DNA from: Micrasema longulum | Lineage: Eukaryota; Arthropoda; Insecta; Trichoptera; Brachycentridae | DNA: 64,000 bases | NCBI GenBank assembly: GCA_022494885.1 | Contig: JAGVSM010004547.1 | Coordinates: 1-64,000, forward strand | Direction of reading: 5' to 3' | Part shown: one piece after another, positions 1 to 12,449 of the stretch | How positions within the stretch are numbered: position 1 is the first letter of the stretch | Layout: each line of letters opens with the position of its first letter | The notes under the pieces: generated by a model | What the model was told of the DNA's origin: nothing | What the model saw: only the letters and a program-made list of their open reading frames with translations | Database searches by the model: none | Position numbers and translations under genes: made by a program

Positions 1-238
1 CTTGTCACGCGAGGGCACATTAAGATTAATTTTGGGGAGTAGGTTCAAAGAATACTTTATTATTCAAGAACTTAAATAAATAGCAGAATTCAGATATAGT
101 GCGTCTATTTTTAAGGGTAAAAAAATAATTTTGTTTTGCAGATTTGCTGTAAGTACAAAGCGTTTTATCATCCGCGCATATTAAAAAAAAATATTAACGA
201 GATGAGGCATAAAATATGCTATGGTTAATTAATTAATT

Positions 239-411
239 AATTATTATGAAAATAAAACTTTGTTTTTAGTGTTACACAACTTTTATTATTTTACAAGAAC
301 ACTACTACAGTTTCGGGAGAGCCTTCCTCCCATCGACGGGTGATATAAAACTCTTGTGACTGGTGACGTAAAATAAAACACTAAAACAAAGTTTTATTTT
401 CATAATAATTT
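239..411. mobile_element. Short MITE-like inverted-repeat element
   Basis: ATTATTATGAAAATAAAACT and onward (239-272) is the reverse complement, nearly base for base, of 377-411. The arms of about 34 bp enclose about 100 bp. No coding capacity. Confidence 0.6.
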
Positions 412-880
412 ATAATGAAGTGTTGCGAAGTGAATGCCGATTCAATTAACAATATTATGCGGTTACTTAAAAATATTCGGCGTTTTTTAATCGAACAGTT
501 GTTTTGCTGTCGATTCGGCTCCTTAATTGAATTACCGCGGAATCGATCGCTATCACCGCGTTCAATTCGTTCAATTAGTCCGACACACGATGGGTTTTAT
601 CGTCGCTGTAATCGTCGCTTCGGTTCTCGAACCAGATACCCCTGCTATCGTCGCTATCGACCGCGCGCCGCCCCGCGTCACCGCGCCCCTCACGCCGGAC
701 CCGCTTTTGGGGGAATTAACATGTTCACAGTCCGCATATGCCCTGACCTGAAACAGGGCTGCTATTTACTATCGTCATTAAAATCACCTATCAGTTGATA
801 AATCATTTAATAAAATTTATCTACCTATTTACAGTATAAAATACGACGAGATGAAGACGATTGGGATTCTAGTTTCCGTT
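412..880. other. Unassigned segment with a local GC-rich patch
   Basis: Contains overlapping short open frames and a conspicuous GC-rich patch at about 655-715 inside AT-rich DNA. No protein family or RNA is recognisable and no splice or start context supports an exon. Confidence 0.4.
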
Positions 881-1165
881 TCCAATTATGATGAATTTTA
901 ATTATATCAGATAGGAGCTAGATTACAGCACGTCTTGCAACTACAGAGCGCATGGACGGTAATAAATATATCCCCCATTTATTAATTTTTTATTTTTCAA
1001 ATCATACAATATTTTTTTTGTACTCCCAGGAGTTACAACAAACTCATTTTGGATGTTTTTATGTTTACGTTATGTTTTAATTTGACAATGAAGTTTAGTG
1101 TTTCGATGCTATTAACACTCATTTTTATTACAGAGATTGCAGCTACTGAGCGCATGCCACTCTTA
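880..1165 (-). repeat. GTAGCTGCAAGACG sub-repeat element (partial, inverted), interrupted by a LINE tail
   Basis: Reverse-strand copies of the sub-repeat core are seen at about 918-957 and 1137-1160; the fuller copies are at 12.0-12.4 and 35.9-36.3 kb. Between them, 975-1110 matches the LINE-tail sequence at 21420-21560 (shared CTCCCAGGAGTTA block), suggesting an insertion. Confidence 0.55.
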
Positions 1166-1429
1166 ATATTATTGATACTAATCCTTTCATATTAAAAATT
1201 AATAATTCACCACTATGAATATGAAGTAAACTTCAAAGTATAAAAAAATGGATACACATCGAAATAAACTATCCATTCCCTTTTGAACTCAATACATAGA
1301 ATAAATAATTAAATAAAAAATACATAAAATTGTGTACAGATGCTTTTCATATTAAGCATTCAAATATTTTAGGCAAATAATTCATTTTCAGTATAAGAAT
1401 GTATAATAGTTTTTTCGTAATATGTCATC

Positions 1430-1541
1430 AGGGGTGATTTTCCGAACGCTCTCGCGGCCGTATTATCTCGCGTATTTACATACAAAATACACGAGAAAAA
1501 CTGTTTTCTCGTGCCGCTAGAGCGGTTCAGAATAGCACCCT
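1430..1541. mobile_element. Small palindromic MITE (AGGGTGNTATTC type)
   Basis: Imperfect arms 1430-1458 and 1513-1541: AGGGGTGATTTTCCGAACG against the reverse complement AGGGTGCTATTCTGAACCG. Related ends recur at 19243-19358 and 47722-47840. Confidence 0.5.
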
Positions 1542-3040
1542 AGTTTATTTTATTGGTAAGAATCCGATAGTTTTATATGTTTTATACCTTTTAGAAGTAA
1601 AACTATATTATATGGACTCATCTGATGATAGAATTACATAAATTATGTAATCTAAGGTGATAATAAAATAGAATAAAAAAAGATAAAATTTTAAAATACA
1701 ATAAAGACAGCGATGTAAGAACGAGAAAAGTATATAAGGAAGGGAAAATAAAAAAAAACGCATTTTTTAGCGTAGTATCATGTTTCATATTGTACTTTAT
1801 TTATCGTGATATTTGTACATTCGACACATTTAACTTTATTATGCGTTTTATTTGTTGTTCGATGCACTTGTGTATGTTATTATTTATTAAGATGTGTTTG
1901 TTTCGGTTTGTGTTTGACCCTGTTTGTAACACGCATGCCCAACAGTTGAACAACTGCCGCAGAGCAGAAAGCAACCCCTCTCGCTCAGTATTATAAACAC
2001 CCTTATGTGTTGCTGCCCTAAGCTCCTATCTAGCGATGACGTAATCTCACTTTTGATTAAAGGGATCATGGCGTACGAAAAAGAACGTCGCTTGATTGTA
2101 CTTTTTGAATATAATTGACAAATTGAAATTAACAGCTGGCCTCGAAACGAAAATCAAAGCTTAAAAATGCATTGTTTTCCTATTATCTTATGGGCATAAT
2201 ACTCGTATGCATGACAAGGTCGTCATTGTTTGGAAAAAACATTTTTTATATACAGTTTTGCATTGCTTCAAATCGTCACGAATAGTTCTCGATCATAAAA
2301 TCCTGTCCTTACGCTTTACGTCTATAAATAACATTTTAATCACTTGGTCGATAAGATATTACCGATTCAAAAGCTTATCGGGAAATAATAGGAATTATGT
2401 AATTATATGCATGTTCTGAATTTCGTAAACAATATAAATATAAGCAAGCGAATCTAAATGGTTTAATCCATAGATACGTTAAAAATTACATACAACTATA
2501 AAATGACAATTATATAACACCCACGGGAGTAGATACACTGTCTTAAGTCTAAATTTGGCAGCTTTGAGTTGTAAATGAAGTTTTACCAATCTTTTTTTCT
2601 TCGAAGGACGTTCACGTATCTCTACGATCTTTTGAGTCAGATATACCACAAATCTTAGTGTTCTTTGAAATCAATTGAGTAATATATAAAAAATAACAGC
2701 AGTGTTTGATTTGAGTTTGAAATATCGTGTCTACCATAGCAAAATGATTTTAAGTGGCATTGCCAGAATATTTTCTTCTTCTTTTCATCCTATGCCTCAC
2801 TTTCCTATATTGTGTGTGCTCCGGGTACTAACATTTTCTATTTATAACCCGATCCATGACCTGTTATTTATTATTTTCAACGCCTCATAAATCGTTTGCG
2901 TTTTGTCGGCCTAAGATACTTGAAACTAGAAGAAACGACATATCCTATTGATTATCTTGATTTGGTTGTCAATTGCCGTTTAACTGTCTATTTTGTGTTT
3001 ATAATCTGTCAACGACTTGTAATAAACATCTTCTTCCCTA
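1542..3040. other. AT-rich stretch, nothing recognised
   Basis: Only short open frames (60-70 codons) without family resemblance or splice context. No clear repeat family apart from A/T runs. Confidence 0.5.
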
Positions 3041-3330
3041 CTAAAGACCTCTGTAGTCTGCTTGTTCCTCCTGAGAGGTGGATTCCCAGCTGTCCTTCCA
3101 CCTTTTGGGAGGTCTTCCACGAGGACAAGTACCATGCGGCTGATCATGCAGTGCAATATAATCGAGTCTGGTGGTGTGCATTCTTTGGATTAGCCGCACC
3201 AGTCCTTCCTTTGTCTACTTCATCTTACGATGTCCTTATCCTCACAAATGTGTTCCTCGCGCTTTCTCTTAAGAGTTTTGCCTACTATTATCTTTATCTC
3301 GGAAGTCTCCGATACTGGTTATGTCCTGAC
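3041..3330 (-). pseudogene. Decayed RTE-like LINE, reverse transcriptase C-terminus
   Basis: Read on the minus strand: RMHTTRLDYIALHDQPHGTC, then RGRPPKRWKDSWESTSQEEQ, then a stop at 3041-3043. The basic RGRPPKRWxDS tail with a preceding W-x-G-H-like stretch is typical of RTE/BovB-type endonuclease-RT C-termini. A stop and frameshifts occur upstream, so it is dead. Confidence 0.6.
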
Positions 3331-4360
3331 TATTTTAAGTACGTCTAAATATTGGCCGACGAGTTCTGGATTTTTTCCCTTAGAATAAATCAAAAAGTGT
3401 TTTCAGACGTTTTCCTGAAAGCGAGCGAAATCATTCGGGTGAATCTCACCTAAATAAGTTCTTCATTTCTCTTAAAACAATTATTAGGCTCGTAATAACA
3501 TCATGCTCAGTAGTCAAACACTGCGTAGTAATAAATCATAATCGATGTTTTGTATCGATTCCCATAGCATCCCTAGTCCGTGTGCACTCATTCACACAAC
3601 CCTAAAGCAACAGCAGAATGTGGGGCTTTCTTACAAAATGAAGGGGTAAAAAATTGCCCCCTTGCCACCATGTGCGTGAGCCCTAATTATTATTAATAAT
3701 AATAATACACGGCTTTGTCGCCCCGCATTATTCGATTCTCAACTTTTGTATCGGATATATTTACCGCCATTTTGATTATAATGCCAACAAACGACGCTCA
3801 CTTTAATGTTAAGAATTTATAGTATTTCATCACCGTGCAATTCTGTAATACTTTATTTACTAATTAGAATATTACTATTTTTACTATTATATCGCATTAT
3901 TTAATTTTATAACAGGTTTATTATAATGTCATGTTTTGCGTTTATTTATTTGTAATTTAAAGTGTATACGAGTATATATGATTTCTTTTTATTAAAAAAA
4001 TATGGTAATATTTTGCTTAAAAAATGTTAACATAACTTAAAAAGCCGTGTTTAGACACATTTTTAATTTAGTGTTCATATGATTTTTAACGTTAAAAAAT
4101 ATTTGTGGAATTAGTTTTTGATTGTTTTTTTTTAATTTTTAAATATTATAATGAAGGGTGCACGATATAAAGAGTGGAATTTAATTTTATGTGTTTTAAA
4201 CTAATAATGCCATCTGACGGCAGTTCACATGATCCACATTTCTGTTCTACTTTCTTCTACTTTCCAAATTGAACAAGAAAAAAAATGCCTACAGGGTATA
4301 AGGTGGTTGTCAGTTAATTACTGGAAATAAAGCGATCATTTAATATTAATTAAACCATTT

Positions 4361-4561
4361 GTTGCAACAGAGAAGGAAAACATTTTTGAGAAGGGAATAT
4401 GAAACTCTAGGCATTTAAAGGGCTTATGACCTGGCATTGACTGGCTTGAGTGGCCACTTTGCACACTACAGATGAAAGAATATGATTGTTCAAATTTAGG
4501 CAGAATTGTGAATGTTCCACAGTGTTCCCTTCTCAAAAATTAGCTTCCTCTCTGTTGCAAC
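4361..4561. mobile_element. MITE family 1, intact 201-bp copy with TIRs
   Basis: Terminal inverted repeats: GTTGCAACAGAGAAGGAAAA at 4361 continues to 4397 and its imperfect complement is at 4525-4561. The body carries the signature GGGCTTATGACCTG and GTGGCCACTTT found in several other copies in the window. No open frame of transposase type. Confidence 0.75.
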
Positions 4562-5289
4562 TAATTTATATCTAAATAACTCCCTAGAGAGGAATTCCAG
4601 CCTATCTACAAGCATTTGGACATACTCGAAACATTTTGGCTTAAGGAAACCATTTTAGATTATTTAAAACAGTAAAGGCTATTTGTACTTAGCGGGTTTC
4701 TTTTTATTTATAAATTTATTGTAATGTCCAATATATTTGAAAACTTAAAGGGTCTCCGTCATAAAACTGCATTTTTTGACATTTGTCATTTATATTCTTT
4801 ATGTGCATATCTACAATGATTTGGACGAATAACGCATCTGCACTAATTTGCACGACTTCTAATTTAAGATGTTTAAAGGTGTTTTGATTTAGTGTTTGCC
4901 CATGCGCGTTATGTCAGTTTGTTTAAACACCAGTGATAAATTCGTTATTGAATACTACAACATGTTTCCTTCTAACCGTGGTTCGGTCCCGGAGGCAGGT
5001 GACGCGTCTGAGTAACAATTTGAATACCTAAATTAGGACAATAGGCGAGCACGAGCCCCAAGTTTATCCCCCCTGCTCCGTACGACGTGGCTTGTTCTGC
5101 TTGTTCTCGTACAAACTAGAAACAGGGGTCGCAAACTATAGAGCTATTATTGTGCGTTTTGTTACCGCTGATTGTTATCAGGATTTATTATGTTTTTTGA
5201 ATGGTTTGTGCTTATTTTGCATAGTATTTATATGACGACTTTTGTGAATGTTATAATACCATAACTGATATCTCTTATCAAGAATGAAG

Positions 5290-5505
5290 ATTTAGAAAGT
5301 GCGTTTGCCTACCATGCAAGAGCTCTCGGTTCAATTGTTGACATGAAATATTTATTTTTAAAAAATTGTTTTACACCAGAATATTTCACTGTCCCTGGAC
5401 TGGCACCTGAAGCGTAATACTGATCATCTGACCTTCGTGTAACAAAAAATGATCAAGATACGCTGCGATTGGTGTACCAATGCAGTGCCCTATGCACCCG
5501 TTGTT
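5290..5505 (+). mobile_element. SINE family A (tRNA-headed)
   Basis: Degenerate tRNA-like head (GCGTTTGCCTACCATGCAAG then a box-B-like TCGGTTCAATT), followed by the family body with CCCTGGACTGGCACCTGAAG and the 3' end AATGCAGTGCCCTATGCACC. Alignable by eye to copies at 15.1, 27.8 and 37.6 kb. Confidence 0.75.
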
Positions 5506-5847
5506 GGGGAAGGGGAATATTCATGATGATGATTAAAAATTGATCAAAGGCAACTAGAACATCATAACGATGCCAGAGATAAGGAAAAAATCAAACTCCC
5601 ATTTAGAAAAAAATCTAAGTCTCAATTTTTAATTGTATGTGTATAACGTAATAAAAACATATTGTGGTATAGGAAAAAACATTTATGGAGAAAACAATAT
5701 ATCAAAATTCACACTTAAGGGTAAAACACGTGTCAAAAAGTTTATAAATAATTAAAAGTTTATAAATAAGTCAATAAGTTTATAAGTAATTAAACACGCA
5801 ATGTAATTATTAAAGTACACATAAATAAGAAGATGTTTAGTAATTTA

Positions 5848-6345
5848 TTTATTTATTAACGGACATTGTCCATTCATACAATTTATAGGGTTTTAATATT
5901 ACAATAAAAGAATAGTTAAAAACATTTTTTTAAAAAGAAAAGAAGCATTGACAAACATAAGGGACATCGAGACAAGATCTGGACTATTTATTTAGTGCTC
6001 GTTTAAATCTCTGTAAACTTAAACCAAAAGAGTCCGGATGTTGTCTTGAGTTAACAATACGACAAAGATGGGTCATTGGAGAATTAAGGCCATAGTTTTT
6101 TCTATGCTGATAGATAAACAGTACTTCATTGTTTCTCAACCTACGAGTCGGAATACGGAATTTTACTTGTCCTATATGATGGAACATCATATATATGGAA
6201 TCAATATTAGTTCTACGTTTTTGTAGACTAGAAATATTTAACATTGACTCTCTATCAGCATAAGAATAATCTACTCCAAGCATCCACGCTACTTTTCTAA
6301 AAATGTGTGTGTTTGTGTGCCCTACTTCAAGATTCAAAATAATAA
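5848..6345 (-). pseudogene. CR1/jockey-like LINE, 3' end with RT C-terminus
   Basis: Minus-strand frame 5984-6337 contains IDSIYMMFHHIGQVKFRIPT, then NYGLNSPMTHLCRIVNSRQ and a final FKRALNK, the usual C-terminal pattern of CR1/jockey-clade reverse transcriptases. The 3' tail (5848-5983) ends in a TTTATTTATTTATT repeat. 5'-truncated, as is typical for LINEs. A shorter copy of the same tail is at 15455-15623. Confidence 0.75.
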
Positions 6346-6379
6346 ATAAAAAACATTTTTAAAATAATTATAAAAGCAA

Positions 6380-6980
6380 GTGCTCGTGGTGATCTCAATG
6401 GTATTATTGTGTTTTATAATTTTATTTGATGCGTTTTATTGCAATGTTAAAAGGGGTTATAAATGTACACAATGTGGCACGAAGTTAATCACCCCAGTTT
6501 CAAAACAGTTTCGTATTACTGGCAACACAAATCGAGGGTTACGTGGGGAATATTGGTGCGGTGTTTTTCCCATGGAATGCCCGCCAGTGTAAACTTGCCT
6601 CTATTATTGAATCCTCCGGTAAACAATCCCCAGTGCGTATTCTGACGGCCGCCTTAATCGATATGGAGACTGCATAGTAAGATTTAACAGCGAATTAAAC
6701 GGTGAATAAATGCATCCGATGCACAAGATTAGAACATATAGTAAAGTTCCGTCCACACGACTCACTATACAGCTGTGTAAAAACGATTGAAAAAAAAATC
6801 ATGAAAAGTATTTTCAATGCGTAATGTATTTTAAAATAATTATTTTAATATCCCATGCAGCGCAAGTAAAATAATTATTTAAATATCTCGCTTGTTTTAA
6901 AAATTTATTAATGTCTTATTCGATTACTTTTAGACGTTTTGCCATAGTCGTTTATGATAAACGTAGCAGTGACCCAAAAC
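6380..6980. other. Unassigned unique sequence
   Basis: Two overlapping 60-70 codon frames lack homology signals. I see no repeat match elsewhere in the window. Confidence 0.4.
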
Positions 6981-7660
6981 TGAATTTCGGCTTCTATTCT
7001 ACTTTCGGCTGAAACCGAAACTCCCAAAATTAGGCGTTTTAATTGTTAAACCTTACAAGTTCATTAAAATAAGTTTTCAACAAAAATACACAATGAATTA
7101 AATGGCGTAAATTTTAATGAGTCAATTTATTTATTTTTAGCGCTTTATAGTACGAACTTTCAATTGTTATCTATAAAGGAATTATAAAAATAAAAATATT
7201 TAAGATCTGAGAACTATTAGCATTAGTCAGCAAATCACAAAATCAGTCTAGTTTTAATGTTTATGTTAGACAATGGAAAACAATAATAAAAAATAATTGT
7301 TTAATAACAAAATTACGATATATTTACCTACTACATTTTTTTATGGTAACATCTCTGGATTATGTGTAGTCTGCCTAACTCGATACAACCTGTTTTAAGG
7401 CAGACATTTTTTGTGTGGAGCTAAATAAACAAAACATGACTACCTATGTACTAGTGAAATTAGTATACAGTTTTACAATATTAAATATCCTGTTTCTTTA
7501 TTTTTTTTATATTTCTAATTATTTAAATGGACAACAATCCAATATCCCTAATTGTGCCAAGTACAACCGAACGTAATCCCACACGTCGCGACCGCAGGTT
7601 TCGGCCAATTTTGACTGCAACTCGTTTTATCGGCTGAAACCGAAACTTCGGTCGGAAACA
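6980..7660. repeat. TTTCGG-motif dispersed element, copy 1
   Basis: Repeated GGTTTCGGC / GCCGAAACC motifs (6985-7022, 7597-7655) in a stretch that shares its upstream part (CAGTCTAG, ACAATCCAATAT, GACCGCAGGTTTCGG) with 59890-60395. The motif is self-complementary and could fold. Class unknown; MITE or Helitron-like. Confidence 0.5.
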
Positions 7661-8310
7661 CCAATCCCCTTACCTTTCTTAAGCAGTAAAACATAAACAT
7701 TCAATCGGTCGAAGCAAGATTTGACTTTATCCTTATTTTAGGCGTGTTAATCCGGCGCCTTCTGATAAAGGAGCCGTGCACAATAAGTTGTTAATAAGAA
7801 CACTCGAGCTTGACTGGCATGAGCACATTAATTTTGTTTGAGCGGTTACGCATTTTTTACAGATACATAATACGTACAACTTTAAGAATCATTTCGTATC
7901 ATGTGAACCGTGGGTTCTATGACACCGTATATAATTATTAAGTACTGGAGTATTCCTCAGTCGAGTACCTCTCTTGAAGTGACTAAACTGGTACATTATA
8001 ATTCTTCACGGTTTCGCGTGTATGCTTCGGTTACTTAGCCGTCAGTCCCCGGAGTTCACATCGTGGATCGTGGTTCCCCTCTATGGCTAATATTGTAATC
8101 CGTTTGTTTTGTATTTCACGCTTAAGAGCTCTTAATTCTATCATACCTTCTACTTCTTTTCTACCTGTAAAAATATGGTCTAATATTACGCAGGGGCGCT
8201 TAAGTGCGCTTTGTAAAATGTAACATAAGTTGGCGCGGCGGTGGTAAAAAATCCATCAATTAATACACAATTTTATTGGAAATAAAACAGTACATTAAAA
8301 AAACCGTACA
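7661..8310. other. Unassigned sequence
   Basis: No repeat, RNA or exon recognised. Confidence 0.4.
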
Positions 8311-8316
8311 TTCTTA

Positions 8317-8460
8317 AAACCGGGTTGTGGTCCCGTGGTAGTATTGTAGACTCACGGCCCAAAGGTCCCAGGTTCGAATCCCACTCTACCATAACACGAT
8401 TTCCATTTTTCCAGCAGCAAGTTATTTACGATTTTCAGGAAATGGTCTGAAAATTTAAAT
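8317..8460 (+). mobile_element. SINE family C (tRNA-headed)
   Basis: CGGGTTGTGGTCCCGTGGTA, then a box-B sequence GGTTCGAATCCCACTC, then a body ending in AAATGG-rich sequence. Matches, in the opposite orientation, copies at 31.7, 32.6 and 47.2 kb. No paired acceptor stem, so not a tRNA gene. Confidence 0.7.
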
Positions 8461-11400
8461 ATTTGAGTATATAACTATATAACTATAACTTCAGTATTTC
8501 TCTTTTTTTAAATAAAAAAAAATATAAAAAATTCATCGTAAAATGAAACGCGTATCGTATTAAATGTGTTTTGAAGTTACGAAATATTACATTATTTGTT
8601 CCAGCAGCTTTTTCCCTTTTGTCTAATCAGATATTTTCATAAAATACTGTATAAAATTTATTGATTTATATGTATTTTTCTTTTAGCGGTTCAAAAATAA
8701 ACTCATCGATAAATTAATGTTCGTTCTGTAGAATGAGCGGAAAATGTCTAAAATTACATTTTTATCGATTATATATTGGATGTCTGATATCTAATACCAT
8801 ATTATAATTATTGAAAATAATAGCACGTTAAATTGATCTGTGTAACTTAAACTGCTACCTAAACAATTTTACGTCCATAATCATAACAGTAAATGAATAT
8901 CAGTAGCGTGATCTGACAAAGTAAACACGGAATTCACCCCTTAATTTTTGAATACATCTTTTTATCCCCTATTTAGTTCTGTATGCCTTATTACTAAATA
9001 GAATTGACGTAGAAAGGCGCAGAAAGAGAGTTTTGTCGCTCGCTTGTTCGCCCGACCGACGGGGACTGATTCATCCCTTTTTGTTCAGACACGGGGTAGG
9101 CATTATTTGATACAACAGATTGAAGAATCACGGTTTTGTCGACAGAATGAGCATTGTATGTAGCGCTAGGCGGCTACAATGGGGCAAGTATTGATCAGGG
9201 ATAGAGTGCGAGCCCTTCATTATTCGAGGGTGGCTTTCTCCGGGGGTTGTCAATGACTCTGTAATATAAGGGTGGGCCCGTTCGGCTACCGAGGGCTCCC
9301 GATATAAAGAAACCTTTTCTTTTAAAATTATTCATTATTTCGCCGCTTGTGTTTTGCTTTGTTTTTTTTCTTGTGTGTTTTACATAATTTATGTATGTAT
9401 AATACGCGTTTTTATATCTTAAGCGGTTTATTTTGCTTCATTTAAAGACTTTTTGAATATCCTCTTTTTGTAATCATTTGTTTCTGATCCTTGTTTATAA
9501 TTTTGACCATAATGCGCGTCTTTTTAGCAATATTATTTAACGTGGAACAATAATACTTATTACGTAGATTGTTCCCACCGAATTCTCACTCGAGCGGTAG
9601 ATCGGAGGGGTCTGTCTATTGTTGGTGATTTCCCCTGCCATCAATCGATCCCCCTACCTCTCAGCACGCAGGCTGTCGCATCTCCTCCACTACCAGCCGA
9701 CCCAGGACCGTGGTTGTGCCTAATTCATCGCTCTTCCGCGGTCGATGTAATTGAACCCTGCACACTATCACCCACCAAACGAGCACTTATCCACCGAGAC
9801 TGCGGCGTGGTTCTTTTCCTTTCCAATCAATGTCGGTTCGACGCTTGTAAGGTCATCCGACATTCTGCGGTGAATCATTCAAGTAACCTTTTTTGAGCCA
9901 TCAAAACTTTACGATTTTCCTTAAAAGTTTTTTATTAGCTTAATCTGTGTATCTCCCGTGTGGTCCGCGGCTTTATCGAAGCGAATTCGCCTTCTTACCT
10001 TTGAGATTTATCCGTGCACACACGAGAGTGTCCAAATCGTATTGTGTTAATTCGTTTTCGTGTCATGAATACGCGATATAGTAATGTCTCCTCCCCGGAC
10101 AATATTCTTTCACTTTGAAAGCAGCCACAGAGTGAAGTCATAATTTCTCTCGCATTTAATTACCGATCTCATGTCACGCATCAAACTTTACTCTCGTCAG
10201 TACACTTGTATATTATTCGTATTTACTTTCGAAGGAAAACGTTTTCTTAACGCGAAGAAGACATTCGCAATTATTTGAGTATAGGTATACTACATGTACT
10301 TGAAATTTCGCAGTATTGCGCGATACCTTGAACATGAATAAAGTTATTCAAAAATTTGTCAATGATTTGCTTCATCTATTTCTCAATTCAACTTCTGTGT
10401 TCAGGGTCTAAGTAATTAAATTTTGCACTACGTAAGAAATAAGATCGATAGTTATCATTCTCGATAAATCTAGACACGGCGTCTTCGTGCCTAGCATTGA
10501 ACAAAATTCTCTTCATGTTTCTAATTTCTACATTACCATTACCAACGTTCTTATCCCGGCAATTTCGGTTAGTTTCCGTGGGACGCTATTGTTGCGCGCG
10601 GGTAGGATTCGTCAAATATGTCAAAGCATGTCAGGTAGGCGGAGTGTTTTTTTTGTTGCCTTTTTTGCGACCGTCCGCACACATTTCATCATTGTAACGG
10701 TCAGAGCTTTCGAGCGAACTCTCAAAACTCAAAACAGCGGCCAGCACCATTCTTTGTTGGAACTTCTGCGAAGTGCGAGATAATTAGGGTCTTTGAGTAA
10801 ATTTGCCGATCTGTTGTACGCGACAAATACAATACTTGTAGGGTTTACATATTATTTGATCAGTTTTACGTCGAACAGCCTTGTTTATGAGAACTCGTTT
10901 GTGGTAGTATCTCTTACCCCCGTCGGTCTCGAGATATAAGCATTTAGTTATTCGAGCTTGTATTTTAGTTCACACGGTCCTATTTGATTGTTCCTCGGGT
11001 CTAAGATTAATAAAAATATCGTTCCCATATTGAGTATTCTGTCTGAGAAACTTTTTCTTATTTAAATGGGTTCAGATGCGGAGAGGCGCGAGGGCGTCTT
11101 GCTCGGCTGCATAAATACATAATTCAGGTGCATTCCTCGCTCCATCCTCACACCGTATTCTGTCAAGTGTCTCGGCACCTACTAAAAATATATTAATTCA
11201 CCTTATTTGTAACTTAAGCAGCCTGCTACGGCCTTACCTTTTCTCTATCGCGCACTCTGATTACTTCGCATTTTATTTCGGTACTCACGCGCCGAAGATC
11301 AGTTTCTAGATATACTTTACGCTGGTAAAAAAGGTGTCATTTGTTTATTGGCTTCAATTCGATCAATGAAATTTATCCGAGTAAATGATCCGCCCTTTTA

Positions 11401-11990
11401 ACTTACAAACTCCACATCACCTGCCTCGCTTCGTTCCACTCGATGTCATTTAAAGTTTACTGTAGACAAAGGGTGCTGATTTAATCCAATTTATTCTTCA
11501 GAAATTTAATGCAGCCGCATTTCGATTTTATGAACTTCAGACAATGAAGGTAAGTAATGTGATCCGCTTATTAATGTCGTATTTCAAACGAGACACTCTT
11601 TCGTATATTGCGATTATTTCAAACCGCTCATACACGCGTTTGTGTAATATTCATGTAAAAAGTTAATTGAACAGGACTGTTACGTCTCATACAACGAAAT
11701 AATACGGACCAAAATGGACACCAAGTCGTTAGAATAATAGACATAATCCCCCAGTAACTACACACGTGCGTTTCCAGAAATTATCAAGCAGCCAGTGGGC
11801 CACATGGCGACGGTATTTACCTACTGTATACAAAAGCTTCTCTTCGGACATCTATCTGCCTTTGTTAACCATAGAGTTGGAACAGTGTTTTATTTATTTA
11901 GTTTTTTATTGCTTACTTCTTGGCATGAACGCTTGACAAATTTACTACTATTCTCTATTTTTTTGTAAATTTATTGATATCATTTTAACT
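8461..11990. other. Repeat-poor, higher-complexity island 1
   Basis: No member of the repeat families seen elsewhere. Composition is more balanced than in flanking DNA, with patches near 9000-9300 and 9550-9870 of conspicuously mixed sequence. Short frames (60-98 codons) show no family resemblance. Could hold intronic regulatory elements or an undetected 5' exon; inference only. Confidence 0.4.
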
Positions 11991-11997
11991 TTGCTAG

Positions 11998-12415
11998 AAT
12001 TCCACTCGTCCATGCGCTTTGTAGCTGCACGATGATTGGTTATCTAGCTTTCATATATTTTTTAAAATACCTAAATTTTGTTAATGGGGTCTAGAATTCC
12101 AATCTTTTATGCGCTTAGCAGCTGCAAGACGTGTTGTAATCATACTTCTTTTTATTATTATTTTTTTTTTTAATATCATTAATACACTAAATTTATTTGT
12201 CAATTTTTAAAATGCGTAAATAGGGGGCTACATTTCTAACTGTCTATGCGCTCTGTAGCTGCAAGACGTCCTGTAATCTAGCTCCTATCTGTTGTAATTT
12301 TTAATTGATCTTAGTTGAAAACGAGGAACTAGACTCCCAACCGTCCATGCGCTCTGTAGCTGCAAGACGTGCTGGGATATTTATTAATTGTACTGCGCCC
12401 TTCAGGTGATTTTCA
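11998..12415 (+). repeat. GTAGCTGCAAGACG four-unit sub-repeat element, copy 1
   Basis: Core TCCATGCGCTCTGTAGCTGC plus AAGACGTGCTG appears four times (about 12009, 12107, 12243, 12342; spacings 98, 136, 99). The last unit is followed by GGGATATTTATT and GGTGATTTTCACAAAAATGG. The same four-unit plan recurs at 35.87-36.33 kb. Confidence 0.7.
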
Positions 12416-12449
12416 CAAAAATGGCGCTATATAAATTATCTAACTATAT

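Noticed and set aside
415..798. 127-codon frame with an Arg-rich start in a GC-rich patch
   Set aside because: Overlapping frames all open because of composition; no domain, no start or splice context.
2896..3348. 150-codon plus-strand frame
   Set aside because: It is antisense to the decayed RTE-like LINE at 3041-3330.
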